Positions 41,200 to 49,767 of a stretch of 64,000 nt of DNA are shown one piece after another. The position numbers were made by a program, and so were the translations under genes. The stretch covers positions 1 to 64,000 of the forward strand of contig NZ_QASO01000119.1 in NCBI RefSeq assembly GCF_003052605.1. Reading direction: 5' to 3'. The DNA is from Ectopseudomonas oleovorans. Its GTDB lineage: Bacteria; Pseudomonadota; Gammaproteobacteria; Pseudomonadales; Pseudomonadaceae. The first letter of the stretch is position 1; each line of letters starts with the position of its first letter. The notes under the pieces are model-generated. The model did no database searches. It was given only the letters and a program-made list of their open reading frames with translations, and was not told the origin of the DNA.

Positions 41200-44100
41200 A
41201 TGGCTTCATTAGAGCGCACGGCGTACCCCACTCTGTCAAAGACGTATTCAAAAGCTGAGCTGCAGCGTGATTTCTCCTTTTCCGATGATGAGATTAAGTG
41301 GGTACGAAGCAAGTCCAAGGCCCCCTTTCACCTCAATCTCGCCGTTCTCCTCAAGACCTTTCAGGTACTTCGATATTTCCCTGATATCACCGACGTGCCT
41401 GATCAACTGGTGGCGTTCATTCGTGGAGAGTTGGGCCAGCGTAGCAAGGTGAAATTCGCTGAGTACAAGTGGTTTCAGCAATATCGCCATATGAACGCCA
41501 TCCGAGCTCGTCTCGGCGTGACTGCATTTTATGGCTCAGATGCTATCGAGGTTGCTGAGCGCCACGCCAAAGAAATGTCGTTCGTGCTTGATCAGCGTGC
41601 CGACATCATTAACTCGGTGATTGAAGAACTGATCCGCCAGGATTATGAGCTACCTGCGTATTCGACCCTGAATGATCTCGCTGAGCGGATTCATACCGAA
41701 TCCCAAGAGGCAATATTCAACCTTGTGGTAACCAGAACGCCAATCGAGGTGATCCATAAGCTAAAGGAGCTGCTCGACACTGACTTCGGTCGACGCCAAA
41801 GCGACTTCAATGCACTGAAACAGGCGCCCAAGAAGCCATCTCGCAAGCACCTGGAAGTGCTGATCGATCACTTGGCCTGGCTAGAGAGCTTTGGGGACCT
41901 GGAAGCCATTTTTGACGGGATCGTCGATGCCAAGATCCGCCACTTTGCTGCCCAAGCTGCTGCGTCGGACGTCTCCGAGCTGAAGGACTGTTCGCTGCCG
42001 AAACGCTACACACTGATGCTGGCCCTGATCTATCGAATGCGAGTGCGAACTCGGGATCACCTGGCCGAGATGTTCATCCGACGAATATCGACGATCCACA
42101 AACGCGCCAAGGAAGAGTTGGAGCAAATCCATGCGCGGCAACGCCAGAAGCTGGAGCAACTGGCGGCTACCCTGGACGGCGTGGTGCAGATTCTGGTTCA
42201 AGAACCGGATGACCAGGAAGCTGGCAGCCTGATTCGGGAATACCTCTCCCCCGATGGCAATCTGGATCGGTTGCGTGAGACTTGCGCCGAAGTCCAAGCT
42301 ACCGGCGGCAATAACTACCTGCCGCTGATCTGGAAGCACTTCAAGTCCCATCGTTCGCTGCTGTTCCGTCTCAGCCACCTTCTCCAACTGGAACCCACGA
42401 CTCAGGATCGATCACTGATCCAGGCGCTTCTGCTCATCCAGGACTGCGAAAATCTACACCGCGAATGGATCGGCGAGCACGTCGACTTGTCGTTTGCCTC
42501 GGAGCGCTGGATCAAGGTCGTTCGTCGTCCTACCAGTGAGGGACCACCGACCAACCGGCGCTATCTGGAAGTCTGCGTATTCTCCTACCTGGCCAGCGAG
42601 CTGCGCTCCGGCGACATGTGCGTGCTGGGGTCGGAATCTTTCGCTGACTACCGCAAACAGTTGCTGCCCTGGGAAGAATGTCTCCAGCAACTACCAGCTT
42701 ACTGCGAAAAGGTGGGGCTTCCTGGTACGGCGAAGGAGTTTGTTGCCTCCCTCAAAACCCAGTTGGAGGAAACCGCGCAGCAGCTGGATGAAAAATTCCC
42801 CTCCTGCCGAGGTGACGTATCGATCAATGAAGCCGGCGAGCCGGTGCTGCGCCGAGTAATCGCGCGGGACATCCCGCCTTCGGCTATCTCGCTGCAGACA
42901 GCGCTCATGCAGCGCATGCCGGCCAGGCATGTGCTCGACATCATGGCTAACATCGAGCATTGGATTCAGTTCACACGGCATTTCGGGCCGATGTCCGGTA
43001 ACGAGCCGAAGCTCAAAGAGCCTGCCGAGCGCTACCTGATGACGATCTTCGCCATGGGCTGCAACCTAGGCCCTAACCAGGCCGCGCGGCATCTGGCCGG
43101 TAATGTCACGCCGCACATGCTCTCCTATACCAATCGCCGTCACCTCTCGCTGGAGAAGTTGGACAAAGCTAACCGCGAGCTGGTGGAACTCTACCTGCAG
43201 CTCGACCTGCCCAAGCTCTGGGGCGACGGCAAAGCGGTGGCCGCGGACGGTACGCAGTTTGACTTCTATGACGACAACCTGCTGGCCGGCTATCACTTCC
43301 GCTACCGCAAGATGGGAGCCGTGGCCTATCGGCACGTGGCCAACAACTACATCGCAGTGTTCCAGCACTTCATCCCGCCGGGCATCTGGGAGGCGATCTA
43401 CGTGATTGAGGGGCTGCTCAAGGCTGATCTTAGCGTCGAGGCTGACACGGTGTACTCCGATACCCAAGGGCAGTCGGCCACGGTGTTTGCCTTCACCCAT
43501 CTGTTGGGCATCAACCTGATGCCACGTATTCGCAACTGGCGCGACCTAGTGATGTGCCGGCCGGATCGCGGTGCTTCGTACAAGCATATCAACCGCCTGT
43601 TCACTGACACTGCCGACTGGAACCTGATCGAAACCCATTGGCAGGATCTGATGCAGGTCGCGCTATCGATCCAGGCCGGCAAAATATCCTCACCTATGCT
43701 GCTGCGCAAACTCGGCTCCTACAGCCGGCGCAACAAGCTCTACCATGCGGCACAGGCACTGGGCAGCGTGATCCGTACAATCTTCCTGCTCAACTGGATC
43801 GGCAGTCGCGAGTTGCGCCAGGAGGTCACCGCGAACACCAACAAGATCGAGTCTTACAACGGATTCTCCAAGTGGTTGTCCTTCGGCGGCGATGTGATTG
43901 CTGAGAACGATCCGGACGAGCAGCAGAAGCGGCTGCGCTACAACGACATGGTGGCCTCGTCGGTGATCTTGCAGAACACTGTGGATATGATGCGCATCCT
44001 GCAGAAGCTGGCCCGCGAGGGCTGGCAGTTCACCGATGAAGACGTGTCTTTCCTCAGTCCCTACCTGACCAGCAACGTCAAACGCTTCGGCGAATTCAAC

Positions 44101-44214
44101 CTCAAGCTCAACCGGCCACCAGAACCCTGGATCAAGGATTCGGTGTTTCAACAAGCCGCCGGCTCGCTGCGAGTCAACACGGCCAGCAGGGCCGATGCCG
44201 AGGAGGCAACATGA
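41200..44214 (+). CDS. tnpA: TnpA Tn3-family transposase (Tn4651 subgroup)
   Basis: A 1004-residue DDE transposase, clearly distinct from the Tn501 type at 1504. Catalytic residues lie in the last third: AADGTQFDFYDDNL (first Asp), DTVYSDTQGQSATVFAFTH (second Asp) and ANTNKIESYNGFSKWL (Glu). The C-terminus reads SFLSPYLTSNVKRFGEFNL. The ribosome site AAAAGGAGGTTCT precedes ATG 41200. The stop overlaps tnpC (ATGA). It appears intact. Confidence 0.93.
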   Translation: MASLERTAYPTLSKTYSKAELQRDFSFSDDEIKWVRSKSKAPFHLNLAVLLKTFQVLRYFPDITDVPDQLVAFIRGELGQRSKVKFAEYKWFQQYRHMNAIRARLGVTAFYGSDAIEVAERHAKEMSFVLDQRADIINSVIEELIRQDYELPAYSTLNDLAERIHTESQEAIFNLVVTRTPIEVIHKLKELLDTDFGRRQSDFNALKQAPKKPSRKHLEVLIDHLAWLESFGDLEAIFDGIVDAKIRHFAAQAAASDVSELKDCSLPKRYTLMLALIYRMRVRTRDHLAEMFIRRISTIHKRAKEELEQIHARQRQKLEQLAATLDGVVQILVQEPDDQEAGSLIREYLSPDGNLDRLRETCAEVQATGGNNYLPLIWKHFKSHRSLLFRLSHLLQLEPTTQDRSLIQALLLIQDCENLHREWIGEHVDLSFASERWIKVVRRPTSEGPPTNRRYLEVCVFSYLASELRSGDMCVLGSESFADYRKQLLPWEECLQQLPAYCEKVGLPGTAKEFVASLKTQLEETAQQLDEKFPSCRGDVSINEAGEPVLRRVIARDIPPSAISLQTALMQRMPARHVLDIMANIEHWIQFTRHFGPMSGNEPKLKEPAERYLMTIFAMGCNLGPNQAARHLAGNVTPHMLSYTNRRHLSLEKLDKANRELVELYLQLDLPKLWGDGKAVAADGTQFDFYDDNLLAGYHFRYRKMGAVAYRHVANNYIAVFQHFIPPGIWEAIYVIEGLLKADLSVEADTVYSDTQGQSATVFAFTHLLGINLMPRIRNWRDLVMCRPDRGASYKHINRLFTDTADWNLIETHWQDLMQVALSIQAGKISSPMLLRKLGSYSRRNKLYHAAQALGSVIRTIFLLNWIGSRELRQEVTANTNKIESYNGFSKWLSFGGDVIAENDPDEQQKRLRYNDMVASSVILQNTVDMMRILQKLAREGWQFTDEDVSFLSPYLTSNVKRFGEFNLKLNRPPEPWIKDSVFQQAAGSLRVNTASRADAEEAT

Positions 44215-44573
44215 TCGAGATTCCACCGGCGTCTTTTCACATTACCCCCTACGGCGAAGTGGATGCTGTGGCCCTGGAAAAGCTGCGAGAGGACTTCGAC
44301 ACCTCCCAACTTCTGCGATTGGTTGACCGACTGGATGCCTGTCTGGCCAATCTGGGTGAAATTGTGGCCGTCCGTGATGAGTTGCTGAAGCTTCACGCAA
44401 TGGCTCTTACTCTCGTAGAGGGCTCGGCACTGACAGTGCCGACTGAGAATGCCTGCATCTGGTCGGAAGCCGAGTCGCTACAACAGGATCTTGAGGCCCT
44501 CTCTGAGTGGGTGCAATCAGCCCAAGCAGGGATCGTCCCCTTGCTCGGTCTTGCACCTGATCATGTATTGTAG
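44211..44573 (+). CDS. tnpC: TnpC regulator of transposase level
   Basis: A 120-residue protein that overlaps the tnpA stop (ATGA). Size and position equal TnpC of Tn4652, which lowers TnpA amount after transcription. The sequence is acidic and helical (VALEKLREDFDTSQLLRLVD, ESLQQDLEALSEWVQSAQAG), with no DNA-binding motif. It supports placement of the element in the Tn4651 group. Confidence 0.85.
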   Translation: MIEIPPASFHITPYGEVDAVALEKLREDFDTSQLLRLVDRLDACLANLGEIVAVRDELLKLHAMALTLVEGSALTVPTENACIWSEAESLQQDLEALSEWVQSAQAGIVPLLGLAPDHVL

Positions 44574-44837
44574 GTGGCCTGGCAGCCCCGGTAGACCGCC
44601 GATCCACCTTAGCTCTACGGCCCCCGTAAGCTGAAGGTCAGTCGGTCGGAACGCCCCTCACGATAGATTAAGGGCTTAGTTGGGTATTCATTCCATCACA
44701 GCCTCCGTTATTCAATGGCCTTTGCCTTCTTGAGCGCAGCTGATCTCACAGAATTAGCGCTTCTGCTCGTGGAGCTCCGCGTAGTGCTCCCAGATTTGTG
44801 ATCATCCCAAACTCTCGGATGGTCGCCACCTTACTGC

Positions 44838-44868
44838 TTGACCTTGCCCCAACGGTAAGGTCCAACCT
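44838..44868 (+). promoter_or_regulatory. CueR-type copA promoter with 19-bp spacer
   Basis: A -35 box TTGACC (44838-44843) and a -10-like CAACCT (44863-44868) are 19 bp apart. The spacer dyad ACCTTGCC...GGTAAGGT (44841-44861, one mismatch) fits CueR operators. It lies 31 bases upstream of copA. The remaining gap back to tnpC (44574) shows no gene. Confidence 0.85.
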
Positions 44869-44899
44869 CTCAATAACGAGATAATCGTGGAGGTTGGCA

Positions 44900-47356
44900 A
44901 TGACCCGCGCATTCCCCGAAACCACTGCTGCTGCGCACGCCGGCCTTGTTCGGCAATGGACGTTTGGCGTAGAAGGCATGACCTGTGCCTCCTGCGTGGC
45001 ACGGATCGAGAAGGCATTGACTCAAGTACCCAGGGTTTCCGCCGCCAGGGTCAATCTGGCCAGCGAAGCGGTTATGGTAGAAGCCGATGCCGATTTGGCT
45101 CCCCTGCTAGAGGCGGTCGAAGGCGCGGGTTACCGCGTGAAGGAAGAGCAACTGGACCTGGTCATCGGCGGTATGACCTGCGCTTCCTGCGTCGGCCGGG
45201 TCGAGAAGGCCCTGCTGAAGGTGCCGGGCGTGCTGGCGGCCACGGTGAATCTGGCCAGCGAGGCGGCCCGGGTCCGGGTGGTGTCCGGTGCGGTAGCGCC
45301 GGCGGCGCTGATCCAGGCGGTTGCGGCCGCCGGGTACGAGGCCGGTGTGCCGGCAGCCAAAGAGGCCGCCGCCGCGCCGCCGTCTCGCGACTGGTGGCCG
45401 GTGGCACTGGCCGCCGTGCTGTCCCTGCCGCTGGTGGTGCAGATGATCGCCGTGTTGCTGGGCGCGCGCTGGAGCCTGCCGGGCTGGATACAACTGCTGT
45501 TGGCCACGCCGGTGCAGTTCTGGCTGGGGGCACGTTTCTATCGGGCCGGTTGGCGAGCATTGCGCGCCGGCAGCGGCAATATGGACCTGCTGGTGGCGCT
45601 CGGTACCAGTGCCGGCTACGGGCTGTCGGTCTATCTGATGGCGACGCATGCCGGCCCCGGCGTCCCGCACCTCTATTTCGAGGCTTCCGCGGTGGTGATC
45701 ACCCTGGTCCTGCTCGGCAAGTGGCTGGAAGCGCGTGCCAAGCGCCACACTGGAGACGCCATTCGAGCACTGCAGGCACTACGGCCGGACACCGCCCGGG
45801 TGCGCCGTGAGGGTGTGGACTATCAGGTATCGGTGAGTACCTTGGCCGTCGGTGATTTGCTGGTGGTACGGCCGGGCGAGCGAGTTCCCGCCGATGGTCT
45901 GGTACGCGACGGGCGCAGCCATCTCGACGAGTCGCTGCTGACCGGTGAGAGCCTGCCGGTGGCGAAAACTGAAGGCGATGTGGTGACCGGCGGCGCAATC
46001 AACGGCGAAGGACTGTTGCTGGTCGAGACCACAGCGGTCGGCGCGGAAAGTACGCTGGCCCGAATCATCCGCATGGTCGAAAACGCTCAAGCGGCCAAGG
46101 CGCCGATCCAGCGCCTGGTGGATCGGATTAGCGCCGTCTTCGTCCCCGTGGTGTTGGTGATCGCTGCCATGACCCTGCTGATCGGCTGGTGGCTCACCGG
46201 CGAGGTGGCCGGCCCACTGATCAACGCGGTGGCGGTGCTGGTCATCGCTTGCCCTTGCGCGCTGGGCCTGGCCACGCCGACGGTGATCATGGTCGGCACC
46301 GGCGTCGGTGCGCGCCACGGCATCCTAATCAAGGACGCGGAAGCCTTGGAGATCGCCCACCGGGTCAGCGTGGTGGCTTTCGACAAGACCGGCACGCTGA
46401 CCCAGGGCAAGCCAAGGGTGACCGCGCTGGAAGTGGCGAATGGCGATAGCGCGCGCCTGCTGCTGCAGGCCGCCTCGGCGCAGGCCGGCAGCGAACACCC
46501 GCTGGCGCAGGCGCTGCTGGACAAGGCCAAGCAGGACGGCACGGATTTATTGCCCGCATCCAAGGTCACGGCGTTGCCGGGGCGCGGTCTGGCGGCCTTG
46601 GTCGCAGGGCGAGAGCTGCGCCTGGGCAGCACACGACTGATGCAGGAGCTCGGCGTTGACCTGTCACCGCTGGCGGCGTCCGCAGCAACGCTGGCCCGGG
46701 CCGGCAACAGCGTGTCCTGGCTCGCCGACGTGACTGGACAGCCACTGCTGTTGGGCCTGATCGCCTTCGGTGATGTGCTGAAGCCGAGTGCCCGCCAGGC
46801 CGTGGCGCGGCTGCGCGGACTGGGCATACGGACCGTGATGATCAGCGGCGACAACCGCGGTGCGGCTGAGAGCGTGGCGGCTATGCTCGGCCTCGACGAG
46901 GTGCGCGCCGAGGTGTTGCCCGGCGACAAGGCCGCGGAGGTGCAGGCGCTGAAGACCGGTGGCGCAGTGGTAGCCATGGTCGGCGACGGCATCAACGACG
47001 CTCCGGCGCTGGCGGCGGCGGATGTTGGCATTGCCATGTCGACCGGTACCGATGTAGCCATGCACACCGCCGGCATCACCCTGATGCGCGGTGATCCGGC
47101 GCTGGTGGCGGATGCCTTGGCTCTCTCCCGCCATACCTACGGACGGATTCTGAAGAGCCTGTTTTGGGCCTTCGTCTACAACCTGGTCGGCATTCCACTG
47201 GCCGCCTTCGGCCTGTTGAGCCCGGTGGTGGCCGGTGCGGCGATGGCATTGTCCAGCGTCTCGGTGGTCACTTACGCGCTGCTGCTCAAGCGATGGCGGC
47301 CGGCACCGGTAGAGCTGGACGGAGGCGCTGGCTCAGCAAGAAGGAGGCATCCATGA
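44900..47356 (+). CDS. copA: CopA Cu(I)/Ag(I)-exporting P1B-type ATPase
   Basis: An 818-residue P1B-1 ATPase that pumps Cu(I) from the cytoplasm to the periplasm. Two N-terminal metal-binding domains carry GMTCASC (residues about 26-32 and 92-98). The transmembrane metal site is CPC in VLVIACPCALGLATP near residue 451. The phosphorylation motif is DKTGTLTQGKP near 494, with MVGDGINDAPALAAADVG later. ATG 44900 has GGAGG 6 bases upstream. The stop overlaps cueR (ATGA), so the pair is co-translated. Confidence 0.95.
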   Translation: MTRAFPETTAAAHAGLVRQWTFGVEGMTCASCVARIEKALTQVPRVSAARVNLASEAVMVEADADLAPLLEAVEGAGYRVKEEQLDLVIGGMTCASCVGRVEKALLKVPGVLAATVNLASEAARVRVVSGAVAPAALIQAVAAAGYEAGVPAAKEAAAAPPSRDWWPVALAAVLSLPLVVQMIAVLLGARWSLPGWIQLLLATPVQFWLGARFYRAGWRALRAGSGNMDLLVALGTSAGYGLSVYLMATHAGPGVPHLYFEASAVVITLVLLGKWLEARAKRHTGDAIRALQALRPDTARVRREGVDYQVSVSTLAVGDLLVVRPGERVPADGLVRDGRSHLDESLLTGESLPVAKTEGDVVTGGAINGEGLLLVETTAVGAESTLARIIRMVENAQAAKAPIQRLVDRISAVFVPVVLVIAAMTLLIGWWLTGEVAGPLINAVAVLVIACPCALGLATPTVIMVGTGVGARHGILIKDAEALEIAHRVSVVAFDKTGTLTQGKPRVTALEVANGDSARLLLQAASAQAGSEHPLAQALLDKAKQDGTDLLPASKVTALPGRGLAALVAGRELRLGSTRLMQELGVDLSPLAASAATLARAGNSVSWLADVTGQPLLLGLIAFGDVLKPSARQAVARLRGLGIRTVMISGDNRGAAESVAAMLGLDEVRAEVLPGDKAAEVQALKTGGAVVAMVGDGINDAPALAAADVGIAMSTGTDVAMHTAGITLMRGDPALVADALALSRHTYGRILKSLFWAFVYNLVGIPLAAFGLLSPVVAGAAMALSSVSVVTYALLLKRWRPAPVELDGGAGSARRRHP

Positions 47357-47751
47357 ACATTGGCGCAGCGGCGAACGTCAGCGGCTTGACCGCCAAAATG
47401 ATCCGCTATTACGAACGCATCGAGCTGGTCCCAGCTTCTCGGCGCACCCGGTCTGGCTATCGCGACTACCTGGAAAGGGATGTACAGGTTTTGCGCTTTA
47501 TCCACCACGCCCGAGAACTGGGCTTCTCATTGACGCAGGTGCGCGCCTTGCTGGCGTTATGGCGGGATCGCCAACGCCCTAGCAGCGAAGTTCAAGTCAT
47601 AGCCCACCACTACATCGACGCGCTGAACGCACGCATTGTCTTGCTCCAGGCACTGCGCGACAGTCTGAGCTACCTGGCCGAGCATTGCGACGACCTTGAG
47701 CAACCACCGGGGCCGATTCTGGATGATCTGCCCCCCCCACTAGCTGAATGA
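47353..47751 (+). CDS. cueR: CueR-like MerR-family regulator lacking the second metal cysteine
   Basis: A 132-residue MerR-family activator of copper genes. The winged helix is clear (SGLTAKMIRYYERIELVPAS, RSGYRDYLERDVQVLRFIHH). In E. coli CueR Cu(I) is held by Cys112 and Cys120. Here residue 112 is Cys (AEHCDDLEQPPGPILDD), but residue 120 is Gly. The protein may therefore bind copper differently, respond to another signal or be altered in activation. The start at ATG 47353 overlaps the copA stop. Two CueR-type boxes are present in this island. Confidence 0.88.
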   Translation: MNIGAAANVSGLTAKMIRYYERIELVPASRRTRSGYRDYLERDVQVLRFIHHARELGFSLTQVRALLALWRDRQRPSSEVQVIAHHYIDALNARIVLLQALRDSLSYLAEHCDDLEQPPGPILDDLPPPLAE

Positions 47752-47763
47752 AAGGAGAACATC

Positions 47764-48006
47764 ATGACCTGCGATAAATCCACCATGATTCGGGTTGGCA
47801 TAGGAGCCGGCATCTTTCTGCTGGCTGCCTATGTCCTGTTCCCGGCTTTTCAAACCTGGATTGCGGCGAACGCGCTGATCTTCCTGCTACTGCTCTGTCC
47901 GCTGTCAATGCTGTTCTGCATGCGCGGCATGCACAAAGGACCACCCGCTAGCGATGACACGCAGAAGGTAAAGCCGATCGAGCGTGATCCGACTGACGCG
48001 CCGTGA
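47764..48006 (+). CDS. DUF2933-type small membrane protein
   Basis: An 80-residue protein with two hydrophobic segments (VGIGAGIFLLAAYVLFPAF, ALIFLLLLCPLSMLFCMRGM) and a hydrophilic tail, the pattern of DUF2933 proteins common in metal-resistance islands. The C-M-R-G-M segment near the second helix could touch metal. It follows cueR by 12 bases with ribosome site AAAGGAGAACATC and is probably in the same transcript. Confidence 0.75.
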   Translation: MTCDKSTMIRVGIGAGIFLLAAYVLFPAFQTWIAANALIFLLLLCPLSMLFCMRGMHKGPPASDDTQKVKPIERDPTDAP

Positions 48007-48034
48007 TCTTTCCGCAAAACGGAACACTGACGAA

Positions 48035-48063
48035 TTGCTCCCCCTATCGACCTGGGCTAGACT
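48035..48063 (+). promoter_or_regulatory. Promoter of the cus operon leader gene, possibly leaderless
   Basis: TTGCTC (48035-48040) and TAGACT (48058-48063) are 17 bp apart. The start codon of the next gene (48071) lies only 8 bases after the -10 box and has no ribosome site, so the mRNA may begin at or next to the ATG. Confidence 0.45.
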
Positions 48064-48070
48064 CCGCCGC

Positions 48071-48409
48071 ATGAAACGACGCCTGCACCTGCTGTTGCTC
48101 CTGCTGCTCAGCCTGACCCTTCCCCTGAATGGGGTCGCAGGTGTGCTCGCGTTTTCCGAACCTTGCCCCATGGAACAGCACGGCATCTCGATGGAGGATA
48201 TGCAGGCTTCTTGCTGCGAAGACCATCAGCAGCAAATGTCCAGCGGCAAAGTCTGCAAGACCGGACAAGAGTGCAAGAGCAGCAGCATGCTGCAGGTTTC
48301 GGTCATCAAGACGCCTCTTCTGTTTTCTCGCTCCGTAGTAATCACTCCTACCCACGATTTCCTTCCAACCGCGTCCCCCTCTGGGGTGTGGCGTCCCCCC
48401 CGCGCCTGA
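48071..48409 (+). CDS. Secreted Cys/Met/His-containing hypothetical protein
   Basis: A 112-residue protein with a signal peptide (MKRRLHLLLLLLLSLTLPLNG). The mature part has possible copper ligands: CPMEQHGISMEDMQASCCED, then CKTGQECKSSSMLQ. It resembles small periplasmic proteins placed before cus/czc efflux genes, but I cannot name a family. The start at ATG 48071 gives the signal peptide; the frame is open upstream. It lies about 100 bases before cusC. Confidence 0.65.
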   Translation: MKRRLHLLLLLLLSLTLPLNGVAGVLAFSEPCPMEQHGISMEDMQASCCEDHQQQMSSGKVCKTGQECKSSSMLQVSVIKTPLLFSRSVVITPTHDFLPTASPSGVWRPPRA

Positions 48410-48510
48410 TTCCCGTGCCGACTTGAGTCCCGTTTCCCCCTCTTAGGCGGCGAGACGGTGTGCGTGTGCCCGTGTGGGTACGCGCCGGATCATCCACAGG
48501 AATCGTGAAT

Positions 48511-49767
48511 ATGAATCTCCGACGCTACTGCGGAGGACGCCTTTCGCTGGCCGCCCTCACGCTGTGCGCCCTGGCCGTGCCCGGCCTGGCCGCCGCCCTT
48601 ACCCTGGACGAAGCCCTGCGCCTGGCGGAGCGCGAGGCACCGTCACTGGCTGCCCAGGCTGCCAACCAAGATGCCGCCATGCAGGCCGCCATTCCCGCCG
48701 GTGAATTACCGGACCCCAAGCTTGCCCTAGGTATCCAGAACTTTCCCATCGAGGGCGATGCCCGTGGCAGCCTCACGCGCGACTTCATGACCATGCAGAT
48801 GGTCGGGGTCATGCAAGAAGTTCCCAACCGAGCCAAGCGCCGTGCCCGTGTCGAGGCTGCCCAGGCGGGCATCGACAGCGCCGATGCACTGGAGCGGGTC
48901 GAACGCCTCAAGGTGCGCCGTGAAACTGCGCTTGCCTGGATCGGCGGCTTCGCGGTCGAGCAGAAACTGCAACTGTTCCAGACTCTGTACGACGAGAATC
49001 GCCTGCTGGCCAAGGCCGTACAGGCCAGCTTGGCCGGCGGCCGTGGCCAGGCGGCTGACAGTTTGGCGCCCAAGCAGGAAGCAGCACTGCTCGCCGAGCA
49101 GGAAGATGAACTAGAACGCAACCGCACGCAGGCCCGCGCGGCCCTGCGCCGCTGGGTCGGGCCGGTGGCGGTCGAGCCGCTGTCCGGCTCTTGGCCGAGC
49201 TGGCGAGTCGATGACCTGCATTTCCGCCACAGTTTGGATCGTCACCCTGAGCTGCAGGCCTTCACGCCGATGACACAGGAGGCAGAGGCCCAGGTGCGTC
49301 TAGCCGAAGCGGACAAGAAACCCGACTGGAGCTGGGAGCTGGCCTACCAAAAACGTGGCGAGGCCTTTGGCGACATGGTCTCCGTGCAGTTCACCTTCGA
49401 CCTACCCCTGTTCACCGCCAGCCGGCAGGACCCGAAGATCGCCGCCAAGCGCGCCGAAGTGCTGCGCCTGGAAGCCGAGCGCGAAGCCATGACACGGGAG
49501 CACGCGCAAGCGCTGGCCGACGATCTGGCCGAACACCGCCGCCTGGAGCGCGCCGTGGAGCGCAGCCGACAAACCCTGGTACCGCTGGCCGAGGAGAAGG
49601 TACGCCTGGCCATGGCGGACTACCGCGCCGGCCGTGGCGAGTTAATGGCGCTAGTGGCCGCGCGGCGCGAACTCATCGAGGCCCGCCTGAAACACATCGA
49701 CCTTGAACAGCAACGTGCACAGACCAGTGCCCGCCTGTATTTCGCCTATGGAGAAAGTAGCCAATGA
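48511..49767 (+). CDS. cusC: CusC/TolC-type outer-membrane channel
   Basis: A 418-residue outer-membrane factor of an RND efflux system. The signal peptide is followed by TLDEALRLAEREAPSLAAQA, the usual start of the TolC fold, and by two long helical repeats. PDPKLALGIQNFPIEGD and the membrane-proximal WSWELAYQKRGEAFGDMVSV region are typical for metal efflux channels. ATG 48511 is taken as the start. The stop overlaps cusB (ATGA). Confidence 0.88.
   Translation: MNLRRYCGGRLSLAALTLCALAVPGLAAALTLDEALRLAEREAPSLAAQAANQDAAMQAAIPAGELPDPKLALGIQNFPIEGDARGSLTRDFMTMQMVGVMQEVPNRAKRRARVEAAQAGIDSADALERVERLKVRRETALAWIGGFAVEQKLQLFQTLYDENRLLAKAVQASLAGGRGQAADSLAPKQEAALLAEQEDELERNRTQARAALRRWVGPVAVEPLSGSWPSWRVDDLHFRHSLDRHPELQAFTPMTQEAEAQVRLAEADKKPDWSWELAYQKRGEAFGDMVSVQFTFDLPLFTASRQDPKIAAKRAEVLRLEAEREAMTREHAQALADDLAEHRRLERAVERSRQTLVPLAEEKVRLAMADYRAGRGELMALVAARRELIEARLKHIDLEQQRAQTSARLYFAYGESSQ

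Noticed and set aside
44887..45810. Plus-strand frame overlapping the start of copA
   Set aside because: Arg/Gly-rich shadow of the CopA metal-binding domains; copA has the proper ribosome site and motifs.
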